Positions 6,372 through 12,568 of a stretch of DNA of 12,568 nucleotides are shown piece after piece (the first letter of the stretch is position 1; every line of letters starts with the position of its first letter). The DNA is from Oscillospiraceae bacterium UBA4632 (GTDB lineage Bacteria > Bacillota > Clostridia > Oscillospirales > Oscillospiraceae): the NCBI GenBank assembly GCA_002405995.1, contig DHMW01000097.1, positions 11,579 to 24,146 of the forward strand, written 5' to 3'. The notes under the pieces were generated by a model. The model saw only the letters and a program-made list of their open reading frames with translations. It made no database searches and was not told where the DNA came from. The position numbers and the translations under genes were made by a program.

Positions 6372-7157
6372 ATGGATCTGATCAAATGCCCGCGCTGCGG
6401 CGAAGAATATTCCCCCAGCTACCGTAAATGCCCGTTCTGCGAGGAGGGGGATCACTCCCGCAGGATCAAATACAGCTCGTCCGGAAAGGGCGGCAGGGCC
6501 GGAAAGACCGGCCGCCGCGTGTCCGACGGGAAGCAGACGCATTCCGCCCGCGGCGCGATGGCGGCGGTGCTGGCCGTGGTGCTGCTGCTTTTGAGCTGGT
6601 CGCTCTTCGGCGACAGGCTTGTGGAAAAGCTCGGCAGCGATAAGGCGAACGACTCTGCGCTGACCGACGACAGGAATACCCCTGCAAACGATGACGCCGC
6701 GGCTGATCCGGGCGGTACGGACGCCGACCCTGTCGAGCCGTCCGGCGAGGGGACCGACCCGAACGGCGACGCCCCCGCTGTGCCCGATGAAAACGGCGGC
6801 GATGCGCCCGACCCGAACGCGCAGACTCCCGGCGGCAGCACCACCACGCCCGGCACGACGACACCGGATACCACCGCGCCCACGGTGGACGCTTCGGCGC
6901 TGAGCATCAAGACAAATGTCGGCACCACGCTGCCGAAGGACGCCAACGGGAACTTTGACTGTACGATCGGCCTGAGCGAATCCATCCGGCTGTCGATCTC
7001 CGGCACGGACGCCGCCGTCACCTGGTCGGCCGCGGACACGAGCGTGCTGACCGTTTCGGCAGACGGCGGGCTCTCGCCGCTCAAGACCGGCACGACGACC
7101 GTGACGGCGAGCGCCGGCGGCGCGTCGCTGCTGATCACCGTGCGTGTCGTGAAGTGA
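6372..7157 (+). CDS. zinc-ribbon membrane protein with acidic linker and Ig-like domain
   Basis: This 261-residue protein of unknown function has a clear layout. Residues 6-23 form a zinc ribbon with CPRC (6-9) and CPFC (20-23). A basic, flexible stretch (30-60) leads to one membrane segment (62-79). Then comes a long low-complexity linker rich in Asp, Pro, Gly and Thr (90-172), and a C-terminal domain (173-261) with the pattern of a bacterial Ig-like (BIG2) fold, including VTWSAADTSVLTVSADGGLSPLKTGTTTVTA. Positive charge before the membrane segment predicts zinc ribbon inside and Ig domain outside. AGGAG (6360-6364) lies 7 bases before the ATG. It stands alone with its own strong promoter and terminator, flanked by udk and an ABC transporter that give no clue. 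Zinc-ribbon/membrane/extracellular-domain proteins are common in Firmicutes but mostly uncharacterised. The domain calls are by eye; no catalytic residues are visible. Confidence 0.85.
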   Translation: MDLIKCPRCGEEYSPSYRKCPFCEEGDHSRRIKYSSSGKGGRAGKTGRRVSDGKQTHSARGAMAAVLAVVLLLLSWSLFGDRLVEKLGSDKANDSALTDDRNTPANDDAAADPGGTDADPVEPSGEGTDPNGDAPAVPDENGGDAPDPNAQTPGGSTTTPGTTTPDTTAPTVDASALSIKTNVGTTLPKDANGNFDCTIGLSESIRLSISGTDAAVTWSAADTSVLTVSADGGLSPLKTGTTTVTASAGGASLLITVRVVK

Positions 7158-7167
7158 AGAAAAGCAC

Positions 7168-7199
7168 AAAAGGAGCGGTCTTTTGGCCGCTCCTTTTTT
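7168..7199 (+). terminator. intrinsic terminator after the zinc-ribbon gene
   Basis: GGAGCGGTC (7172-7180) pairs with GGCCGCTCC (7185-7193) around TTTT, with one G-T wobble, followed by T6 (7194-7199). The A4 before the stem (7168-7171) extends it. Confidence 0.93.
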
Positions 7200-7223
7200 C
7201 CATAAAAAAGCGGGAGCCCCGCC

Positions 7224-7252
7224 TTGAAAGCCCGCGCCTTGTGTGCTACAAT
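7224..7252 (+). promoter_or_regulatory. sigma-A promoter for the ABC transporter-ylmH operon
   Basis: TTGAAA (7224-7229) and TACAAT (7247-7252) are spaced by 17 bases. Transcription near 7259 leaves a leader of about 30 bases with AGGAG at 7274-7278. It lies immediately after the preceding terminator, so the two units are well insulated. Confidence 0.8.
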
Positions 7253-7288
7253 TATCCTCGAATAAGTGTTTTCAGGAGCCATACTGTT

Positions 7289-9046
7289 ATGACCACCCGC
7301 GACTTTCAGAGCAAAAAGCCCCTTGCCATTTTTCTCTCTTACTTCAAGCCGCACCGTGCGCTGTTTATCCTCGATCTGGTCTGCGCCACCGTTGTGGCGC
7401 TCATCGATCTCGCCTTTCCGCTCGTCACGCGCAAGTCGATGTACGACCTGCTGCCGCAGCAGCAATACCGTGCGTTTTTCGTCGTCATGGCGGTGATGCT
7501 CGCGGCGTTCGCGCTGCGCGCCGTGCTGTACTATGTCATCGCTTACTGGGGGCATACCTTCGGCATCCGCGTCGAGGCGGATATCCGCCGCGACCTGTTC
7601 ACCCACGTGCAGGAGCTGGACATCAGCTTCTTCGACCGCAACCGCACGGGCCAGCTCATGAGCCGCCTCACGAGCGACCTTTTCGAGATCACGGAGCTTG
7701 CCCACCACGGCCCCGAGGACCTGCTGATCTCCACGCTCACCATCGCGGGCGCGCTCGGTATCATGTTTTCCATCGAGTGGCGGCTCACGCTGGTCGTGGC
7801 GTGCATCCTGCCGGTGTTTCTCGCGGTCGTCATGTCCCGCCGCCGCAGGATGAGCGAGGCGTCCCGCGGCGAAAAGCGAAAGACCGCCGCCATCAACGTC
7901 GGCATCGAATCCTCGCTCTCCGGCATCCGCACGGCGCGCGCCTTTGCCAACGAGCAGACGGAGCTCGGCAAGTTTGACACCGCCAACGAGGAGTTCAAGA
8001 CCTCCAAGCGCGCGTTCCATCACGAGATGGGGCTTTTCAACGCCACGATGGAGTTTTTCATGACGCTGCTCTCCGTCTCCGTGATCGCGGTGGGCGGCTA
8101 TCTCATTATGCGCGGCGAGATGAATTACATCGACCTTATCACCTTTTCGCTCTACATCACGACGTTCATCAATCCCGTGCGCAAGCTTGCCAACTTTTCC
8201 GAGATCTTCGCCCGCGGCTTCGCGGGCGTGGAGCGCTTCATCGCGCTCATGCGCGTGGAGCCGGCGCTCAGGGATGCGCCCGGCGCGAAGGAGCTGACGG
8301 ACTGCCGCGGCGAGATCGACGTCGATCACGTCAGCTTTTCCTACGATGCGGAGGAAAAGACCGACGGCGTGCTGCACGACGTCAGCGTCCATGTCGCGCC
8401 CGGCGAGGCGGTCGCCATCGTCGGCCCCAGCGGCGGCGGGAAATCGACGCTCTGCCAGCTCATCCCGCGCTTTTACGAGGTCGGCAGCGGCGCGATCCGC
8501 ATCGACGGAACGGACGTGCGCGCACTCACGCAGTCCTCGCTGCACCGCGCCATCGGCATCGTGCAGCAGGATGTGTTCCTCTTTGCCGATACGGTGCGCG
8601 AAAATATCCGCTACGGCCGCCCGGATGCGACGGATGCGGAGATCGTCGAGGCGGCGAAGCGCGCGGAGATCTACGACGACATCATGGCGATGCCGCAGGG
8701 CTTCGACACTTACGTCGGCGAGCGCGGCACGATGCTCTCCGGCGGGCAGAAGCAGCGCGTGTCCATCGCGCGCATTTTCCTCAAGAATCCGCCCATCCTC
8801 ATTCTGGACGAGGCGACCAGCGCGCTCGACAGCGTGACGGAGGTGAAGATCCAGCACGCCTTCGACGAGCTTTCCCGCGGGCGCACCACGCTCATCATTG
8901 CCCACCGCCTCTCCACCGTCCGCTCGGCGGACCGCATCCTCGTGGTCGAAAACGGGCGCATCGCCGAGCAGGGTACGCACGAGGAGCTGCTTTCGAAAAA
9001 CGGCGAATACGCCGCGCTCTGGCGCGCGCAGAACGGAGACGTCTGA
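7289..9046 (+). CDS. ABC exporter half-transporter (fused membrane and ATPase domains)
   Basis: This 585-residue type IV ABC exporter has an N-terminal six-helix membrane domain (about 12-310) and a C-terminal ATPase domain (341-580). Ordered motifs are Walker A GPSGGGKST (379-387), Q-loop QQD (426-428), signature LSGGQKQR (483-490), Walker B ILILDEATSALD (503-514) and the H-loop His539. All are intact, including the Walker B-adjacent Glu508, so it should form two active sites as a homodimer. No second half-transporter is adjacent, which favours a homodimer, although a distant partner is possible. The substrate cannot be read from sequence; relatives export lipids, drugs or peptides. The ATG at 7289 has AGGAG 10 bases upstream; in-frame ATGs further up lie within the preceding gene end and terminator. 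The stop overlaps the ylmH start as TGATG, giving translational coupling. Confidence 0.95.
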   Translation: MTTRDFQSKKPLAIFLSYFKPHRALFILDLVCATVVALIDLAFPLVTRKSMYDLLPQQQYRAFFVVMAVMLAAFALRAVLYYVIAYWGHTFGIRVEADIRRDLFTHVQELDISFFDRNRTGQLMSRLTSDLFEITELAHHGPEDLLISTLTIAGALGIMFSIEWRLTLVVACILPVFLAVVMSRRRRMSEASRGEKRKTAAINVGIESSLSGIRTARAFANEQTELGKFDTANEEFKTSKRAFHHEMGLFNATMEFFMTLLSVSVIAVGGYLIMRGEMNYIDLITFSLYITTFINPVRKLANFSEIFARGFAGVERFIALMRVEPALRDAPGAKELTDCRGEIDVDHVSFSYDAEEKTDGVLHDVSVHVAPGEAVAIVGPSGGGKSTLCQLIPRFYEVGSGAIRIDGTDVRALTQSSLHRAIGIVQQDVFLFADTVRENIRYGRPDATDAEIVEAAKRAEIYDDIMAMPQGFDTYVGERGTMLSGGQKQRVSIARIFLKNPPILILDEATSALDSVTEVKIQHAFDELSRGRTTLIIAHRLSTVRSADRILVVENGRIAEQGTHEELLSKNGEYAALWRAQNGDV

Positions 9047-9834
9047 TGGACCGGAGAACGCTTCTGGACCGCGCCGCGCGCGGCGGGGACGAGCGCATCC
9101 TGCTGGCGCACGTGCTCGATAAGTACGAGCAGTGCGCGCAGCGCAATGTCCCTGCGGCGACGGGGTTCCTGAGCCCTGCCGGGCAGCGCGCGGCGCAGGA
9201 GCTGCTGCACGCCGCCGCCATCCACGCCGGCTTCGCCTTCTGCGGCGGCTATGGCCGCGCGGAGCGGAAAATGCTCATTTTCCTGCCCGATTGGCAGGAC
9301 GCGGCGGACGAGAGCGAATACATGGCGGCGCTGCGCTGCACGTACCGCAAAGAGGATGCGCTGACGCACCGCGATTTTCTCGGCTCGCTGATGGCGCAGG
9401 GCGTCACGCGCGAAACGCTCGGCGACATTCTGGTGGCGGAGGGCTCGGCTGATCTGGTCGTCTCGCGCGATATTGCGCCGTATCTGCTGCAAAACGTGGC
9501 GGGCGCGGGCCGGGTGAAGCTCTCGGTCAGCGAGATCGCCCTTTCTGAGCTCCGCGTGCCGGAGCTGAAGGTCAAGGAGCTGCGTGACACGGTCTCGACG
9601 CTCCGGCTCGACGCGGTGGCGGCGTGCGGCTTTTCCATGAGCCGCGGCAAGGCGCAGGAGCTGGTCGCCTCGGGCCGCGTGCAGCTCAACCACCGCGAAA
9701 CGCTCAAAAGCGACGCGCCCGTCGCCGAGGGGGACGTGATCTCTGCCCGCGGCCTCGGCAAATTCGAGATCGCCGAGGTCGGCGGAGTCAGCAAAAAGGG
9801 AAGAACGGCGCTTTTGCTGCGCCGCTATCTGTAA
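9046..9834 (+). CDS. ylmH: YlmH-type S4-domain RNA-binding protein
   Basis: This 262-residue cytosolic protein belongs to the YlmH family. The N-terminal region (about 1-180) has the family's typical LTHRDFLGSLMAQGVTRETLGDI (106-128), and the C-terminus carries an S4 RNA-binding domain (about 184-246) with LRLDAVAACGFSMSRGKAQELV and GRVQLNH. In Bacillus, YlmH has been linked to the division gene cluster ylmD-H and, more recently, to ribosome-associated quality control, where S4 proteins bind stalled 50S subunits carrying peptidyl-tRNA. Here it is not beside sepF or divIVA but follows an ABC transporter. The ATG shares its A with the transporter's TGA; GGAG (9035-9038) lies 7 bases upstream. 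Its TAA merges into the next ribosome binding site. Family assignment is secure; the cellular role here is inferred. Confidence 0.92.
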   Translation: MDRRTLLDRAARGGDERILLAHVLDKYEQCAQRNVPAATGFLSPAGQRAAQELLHAAAIHAGFAFCGGYGRAERKMLIFLPDWQDAADESEYMAALRCTYRKEDALTHRDFLGSLMAQGVTRETLGDILVAEGSADLVVSRDIAPYLLQNVAGAGRVKLSVSEIALSELRVPELKVKELRDTVSTLRLDAVAACGFSMSRGKAQELVASGRVQLNHRETLKSDAPVAEGDVISARGLGKFEIAEVGGVSKKGRTALLLRRYL

Positions 9835-9848
9835 GGAGAAGAGAGCAT

Positions 9849-10091
9849 ATGACGATGGAAGAGAAGATCGCGCGCATCAACGCGCTGGCGCGCAAGGCAA
9901 AGGCTGACGGGCTGAGCGACGATGAGCGCGCCGAGCAGGCGCAGCTGCGCCGCGATTATATCGACTCGGTCAAGGCAAACCTCAAGGCCCAGCTTGACAG
10001 CATGTATGTCCTGGATGAAACGGGCAAAAAGTCGAAGATCATTGACTTTGAACGTGAACGCGCCCGCCGCGCGCGGCAAGGCGGCAGATAA
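9849..10091 (+). CDS. DUF896 (YnzC-like) small protein
   Basis: This small 80-residue cytosolic protein matches the DUF896/UPF0291 family, known from B. subtilis YnzC. The diagnostic N-terminus is EEKIARINALARKAKADGLSDDERAEQAQLRRDYI (residues 4-38), two predicted antiparallel helices, followed by a charged C-terminus (KIIDFERERARRARQ). B. subtilis YnzC is about 77 residues and belongs to the SOS-linked yneA operon; some relatives were suggested to affect cell division, but the molecular function is unknown. I chose the ATG at 9849, 10 bases after AGGAG (9834-9838); the ATG at 9855 is spaced less well. The gene sits 14 bases after ylmH and 25 before the XpaC-like gene, in the same operon. Confidence 0.9.
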   Translation: MTMEEKIARINALARKAKADGLSDDERAEQAQLRRDYIDSVKANLKAQLDSMYVLDETGKKSKIIDFERERARRARQGGR

Positions 10092-10116
10092 GAGAGAACT
10101 GTGAGGAGAAGAATGG

Positions 10117-11343
10117 ATGAGCAACGAATTTGAATACGACCCCGAGAGCGGCTCGTTCCGCCCGCGCACTTCCCAGCCCAAAAAGAAGAGCGACCCGGAC
10201 ATCGGCAGCTGGATGCTGATCGCGGTGCTGTTCATGATCTGGTGGCCGCTCGGCCTGTTTGCGCTGTGGGGCAAGCTGTCCGACAGCCCGCGCAAGAGGC
10301 CGGCACGGTCGTCCCGCGCCGCCGGCAGCGGCGGGATGCGCACCAGCACCAGCCCCAACGCGGCCGGCAATGCCGCCGCGCGAGGGCAGGACAAGGTGGA
10401 AAAGGCCGTCAAGAAGATGGCCCGTGCGCCCGAGTCCTCGGACAGGACCGCGCGCATTCTCACCACGGTCGGCCTCATCCTCATGGCGGTGTTCGGCGTT
10501 TCGCTCATTCCGCAGATCGCCGAGATCGTCGGCTACGGCTGGTATTCCTACATGCTCGAGGATATCCTGTCCGCCGGAGGCTTTCTTGCCGGCGGCCTTG
10601 TGATGTTTGCTGCCGGCCGGCGCATGAAGCGCCGCAGCGCGCGCATCGCGCGCTACCTCGCCGTGATGGGGGAGCGCGCCTACATCAGCATCGACGAGCT
10701 GTGCGCCGTCTCCGGCAAGCGCCGCAGGACCGTGGAGCGCGACCTTGAATTCATGGTCGAAAAGGGAATGCTCGATACCGGCGCGTACTTCGACAGCGGG
10801 CGCGGCATCTTTTTCCGCAGCGCCGACGCCTTTGCCGACTATGCAAACGCGGCTGCGAAAAAGGAAAACGTTACGCCGAAAGAAGCAAACGAGGGTTACG
10901 CGGGCGCGCTGCGCGCCATCCGCGCGGCGAACGACCGCATCGCCGACCCCGTGCTTTCTGAGAAGATCGACCACCTCGAAGCCGTCGCAGGCAAGATATT
11001 CCGCGAGGTGGAGGAGCACCCCGAAAAGCAGCGGCAGGCGGCGACGTTCCTGAACTACTACCTTCCCACCACCCTGAAGCTCCTCGACAGCTATGCCAAA
11101 TTTGAGGAGGCGGGCATCGAGGGCGAGAATCTCTCCCGCGCGCAGGAGCGCATCGAGGAGACGATGGACGCCCTCGTCAAGGGCTTTGACAAGCAGCTCG
11201 ACGATCTCTACCGCAGCGAGGCGATGGATATCGACAGCGATATCCGCGTGATGGAGAACATGCTCCGCCGCGATACGGCGAGCGTGGAGGACGATTTCGG
11301 CCTCGGCGGCGCTGCGGTGCAGCGCGTGCCGGACGAGGAATAA
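10117..11343 (+). CDS. XpaC-like (5-bromo-4-chloroindolyl phosphate hydrolysis family) membrane protein
   Basis: This 408-residue membrane protein's C-terminal part (about 250-390) matches the XpaC/PF10112 family: RQAATFLNYYLPTTLKLLDSY (306-326) and KQLDDLYRSEAMDIDSDIRVMENML (359-383) are its signature. The family was named for a reporter-substrate phenotype in Bacillus, not a proven phosphatase; members are often next to TelA-like proteins and tied to stress resistance. Hydrophobic segments lie at about 32-51, 113-133 and 150-167. A segment at 173-226 reads like a winged helix: AYISIDELCAVSGKRRRTVERDLEFMVEKGMLDTGAYF. Helix-turn-helix-like segments in this place are frequent in clostridial homologs and may serve protein contacts rather than DNA binding. 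AGGAG (10104-10108) is 8 bases upstream of the chosen ATG; a nearby ATG at 10113 is out of frame. No telA is seen nearby. Confidence 0.87.
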   Translation: MSNEFEYDPESGSFRPRTSQPKKKSDPDIGSWMLIAVLFMIWWPLGLFALWGKLSDSPRKRPARSSRAAGSGGMRTSTSPNAAGNAAARGQDKVEKAVKKMARAPESSDRTARILTTVGLILMAVFGVSLIPQIAEIVGYGWYSYMLEDILSAGGFLAGGLVMFAAGRRMKRRSARIARYLAVMGERAYISIDELCAVSGKRRRTVERDLEFMVEKGMLDTGAYFDSGRGIFFRSADAFADYANAAAKKENVTPKEANEGYAGALRAIRAANDRIADPVLSEKIDHLEAVAGKIFREVEEHPEKQRQAATFLNYYLPTTLKLLDSYAKFEEAGIEGENLSRAQERIEETMDALVKGFDKQLDDLYRSEAMDIDSDIRVMENMLRRDTASVEDDFGLGGAAVQRVPDEE

Positions 11344-11377
11344 GGCGCGGGGACGACGGTTTTCGCCCCGCCGCGCC
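11344..11377 (+). terminator. GC-rich hairpin after the XpaC-like gene, weak terminator candidate
   Basis: GGCGCGG (11344-11350) pairs with CCGCGCC (11371-11377) directly after the TAA, with a possible short inner GG/CC extension. No T-run follows, so it may slow, but probably does not fully stop, transcription into glgB. Confidence 0.35.
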
Positions 11378-11414
11378 ATCCGGCTGTGTTATGGTAAAGA
11401 GCAAAGGAGATGCG

Positions 11415-12568
11415 ATGAACACTACCGTCAGTCGATTTGACGCCGCCGCCTTTTACGGCGGCACGAACAGCGAGGCCTACCGCTACCTCGGCGCGCACCC
11501 TGTGCGCCGAGGCGGGGAGGAGGGCTATGTTTTCCGCGTCTGGGCGCCGAATGCGGCGCAGGTTTCGGTCGTCGGCGATTTCTGCGGATGGGACGGCTGC
11601 GCCCATCCCATGCGGCGCACCGGCGACGGCATCTGGGAGGCGTTCGTTCCCGGCCTGCGGCAGTACGACGTTTACCGGTACGCCGTCACAAGCCAGCAGG
11701 GGAGGACTGTTTTCAAGACCGACCCCTATGCCTTCCACACCGAGACGCGCCCGAGCAGCGCGGGCAAGCTCTACGATCTGCGCGGCTACCGCTGGCATGA
11801 CCGGACCTGGCGCGCGAGCCGCGCGGCATATCCCGTGTACGAAAAGCCGCTCAATATCTACGAGGTCCATCTCGGCTCATGGCGGCGGCGCGGCAACGGC
11901 GATTTTTACGACTACCGCTCGCTTGCCCGCGAGCTCGCCCCCTACGTGCGGGAGCTTGGCTACAACTGCGTCGAGCTGATGCCCGTGACGGAATACCCAC
12001 TGGACGATTCCTGGGGCTACCAGTGCACCGGCTACTTCGCCGCCACCTCGCGCTACGGCACGCCGAAGGACTTCATGTACTTCGTCGATCATATGCACCG
12101 GCAGGGGATCTCCGTTATCCTCGACTGGGTGCCCGCACACTTCTGCAAGGATGAGCACGGACTCATCGACTTTGACGGCACGCCCTGCTACGAGTATGCC
12201 GATCCGCTCAAGCGCGAGCATGAGGGCTGGGGCACGCGCGTGTTTGACTACGGCCGAGGCGAGGTCAGAAGCTTTCTTTTGTCCTCCGCCGCGTTCTGGC
12301 TGCGAGAGTTCCACCTTGACGGCCTGCGCGTGGACGCGGTCGCGTCCATGCTCTACCTCGATTACGGCAGGGACGGCGGGCGCTGGACGCCGAACCGGAA
12401 CGGCGGGCGGGAGAATCTTGAGGCGATCGAATTCCTGCGCGCGCTCAATACCACCGCCTTTGCAGTGAACCCCAGCGCCCTCATGGTCGCCGAGGAATCC
12501 ACCGCCTGGCCGCTTGTCACGCGCCCGGTGGAGGATGGCGGCCTTGGCTTCAACCTCAAGTGGAACAT
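11415..12568 (+). CDS. glgB: 1,4-alpha-glucan branching enzyme, N-terminal part
   Basis: The first 384 residues of glycogen branching enzyme (GH13) run off the window end. The enzyme cuts an alpha-1,4 chain and re-attaches it by an alpha-1,6 bond in glycogen. A CBM48 domain lies at about 20-110 (FRVWAPNAAQVSVVGDFCGWD). The GH13 barrel begins with IYEVHLGSW (148-156) and contains ELMPVTEYP (187-195), region I DWVPAHF (237-243), region II GLRVDAV (303-309, nucleophile Asp307) and region III VAEEST (358-363, acid/base Glu360). DSWGYQCTGYFA is the usual branching-enzyme substrate-site stretch. Full-length clostridial GlgB is about 630-750 residues. AGGAG (11405-11409) is 5 bases from the ATG. No confident promoter is visible in the 71-base gap, only a TGTTATGGT extended -10-like sequence too close to the ribosome binding site. 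Partner glg genes would lie downstream, if present. Confidence 0.96.
   Translation, partial: MNTTVSRFDAAAFYGGTNSEAYRYLGAHPVRRGGEEGYVFRVWAPNAAQVSVVGDFCGWDGCAHPMRRTGDGIWEAFVPGLRQYDVYRYAVTSQQGRTVFKTDPYAFHTETRPSSAGKLYDLRGYRWHDRTWRASRAAYPVYEKPLNIYEVHLGSWRRRGNGDFYDYRSLARELAPYVRELGYNCVELMPVTEYPLDDSWGYQCTGYFAATSRYGTPKDFMYFVDHMHRQGISVILDWVPAHFCKDEHGLIDFDGTPCYEYADPLKREHEGWGTRVFDYGRGEVRSFLLSSAAFWLREFHLDGLRVDAVASMLYLDYGRDGGRWTPNRNGGRENLEAIEFLRALNTTAFAVNPSALMVAEESTAWPLVTRPVEDGGLGFNLKWN

Noticed and set aside
5329..6381. 350-codon plus-strand frame across the terminator and udk
   Set aside because: It is antisense to uridine kinase and crosses a strong terminator; no family features.
6452..8980. 842-codon open frame on the minus strand across the zinc-ribbon and ABC transporter genes
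   Set aside because: It is antisense to two clearly recognised genes, is Arg/His/Asp-rich with no family motif, crosses their terminator and promoter, and is explained by GC-rich third positions.
10039..11379. 446-codon open frame on the minus strand opposite the XpaC-like gene
   Set aside because: It has His/Ala/Arg-rich composition, no recognisable motif and no ribosome binding site; the plus-strand gene has clear family signatures.
11387..11395. Extended -10-like TGTTATGGT before glgB
   Set aside because: Transcription would start within the ribosome binding site region, there is no -35, and the -10 matches only 4 of 6; not enough to call a promoter.

Overview
The window is a GC-rich stretch of ordinary chromosome, most likely from a GC-rich low-branching clostridial Firmicute (Oscillospiraceae-like). 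That placement is an inference. It rests on strong AGGAGG-type ribosome binding sites, short operons closed by hairpin/T-tract terminators, and the gene set: YlmH, a YnzC-like DUF896 protein, an XpaC-like protein, paired short CHR transporters, an MBOAT/SGNH pair and a GTP-type PEP carboxykinase. I see no rRNA, tRNA, CRISPR array, insertion sequence, phage gene or integrase, and no stretch over 300 bases lacks a gene.

Layout. (1) 1-744, +: C-terminal part of GTP-dependent PEP carboxykinase, cut by the window edge. A two-way terminator separates it from the convergent next operon. (2) 801-3082, -: an MBOAT O-acyltransferase (GTG start) followed 11 bp later by an exported SGNH hydrolase-like protein with a Pro/Glu linker; together probably a surface-polymer O-acetylation unit. 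(3) 3083-3325: divergent promoter region with several GTTAC/GTAAC elements just before birA. (4) 3326-5482, +: birA (biotin ligase/repressor) and two half-size chromate-family transporters in one tight operon with a two-way terminator. (5) 5551-6168, -: uridine kinase. (6) 6372-7157, +: a single-gene unit encoding a zinc-ribbon / membrane-segment / acidic linker / Ig-like protein, with its own strong promoter and terminator. (7) 7289-11343, +: an operon of an ABC half-transporter, YlmH (S4 RNA-binding), a DUF896 protein and an XpaC-like membrane protein. (8) 11415 to the end, +: glgB, glycogen branching enzyme, truncated at the window end.

The genes cover gluconeogenesis or anaplerosis (PEPCK), biotin attachment, pyrimidine salvage, glycogen synthesis, surface modification and translation quality control. 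They do not form one dedicated system. The less-described points are the repeat cluster ahead of birA, the zinc-ribbon/Ig-like protein, the XpaC-like protein with an internal winged-helix-like segment, and the company of ylmH. I found no convincing new multi-gene system.
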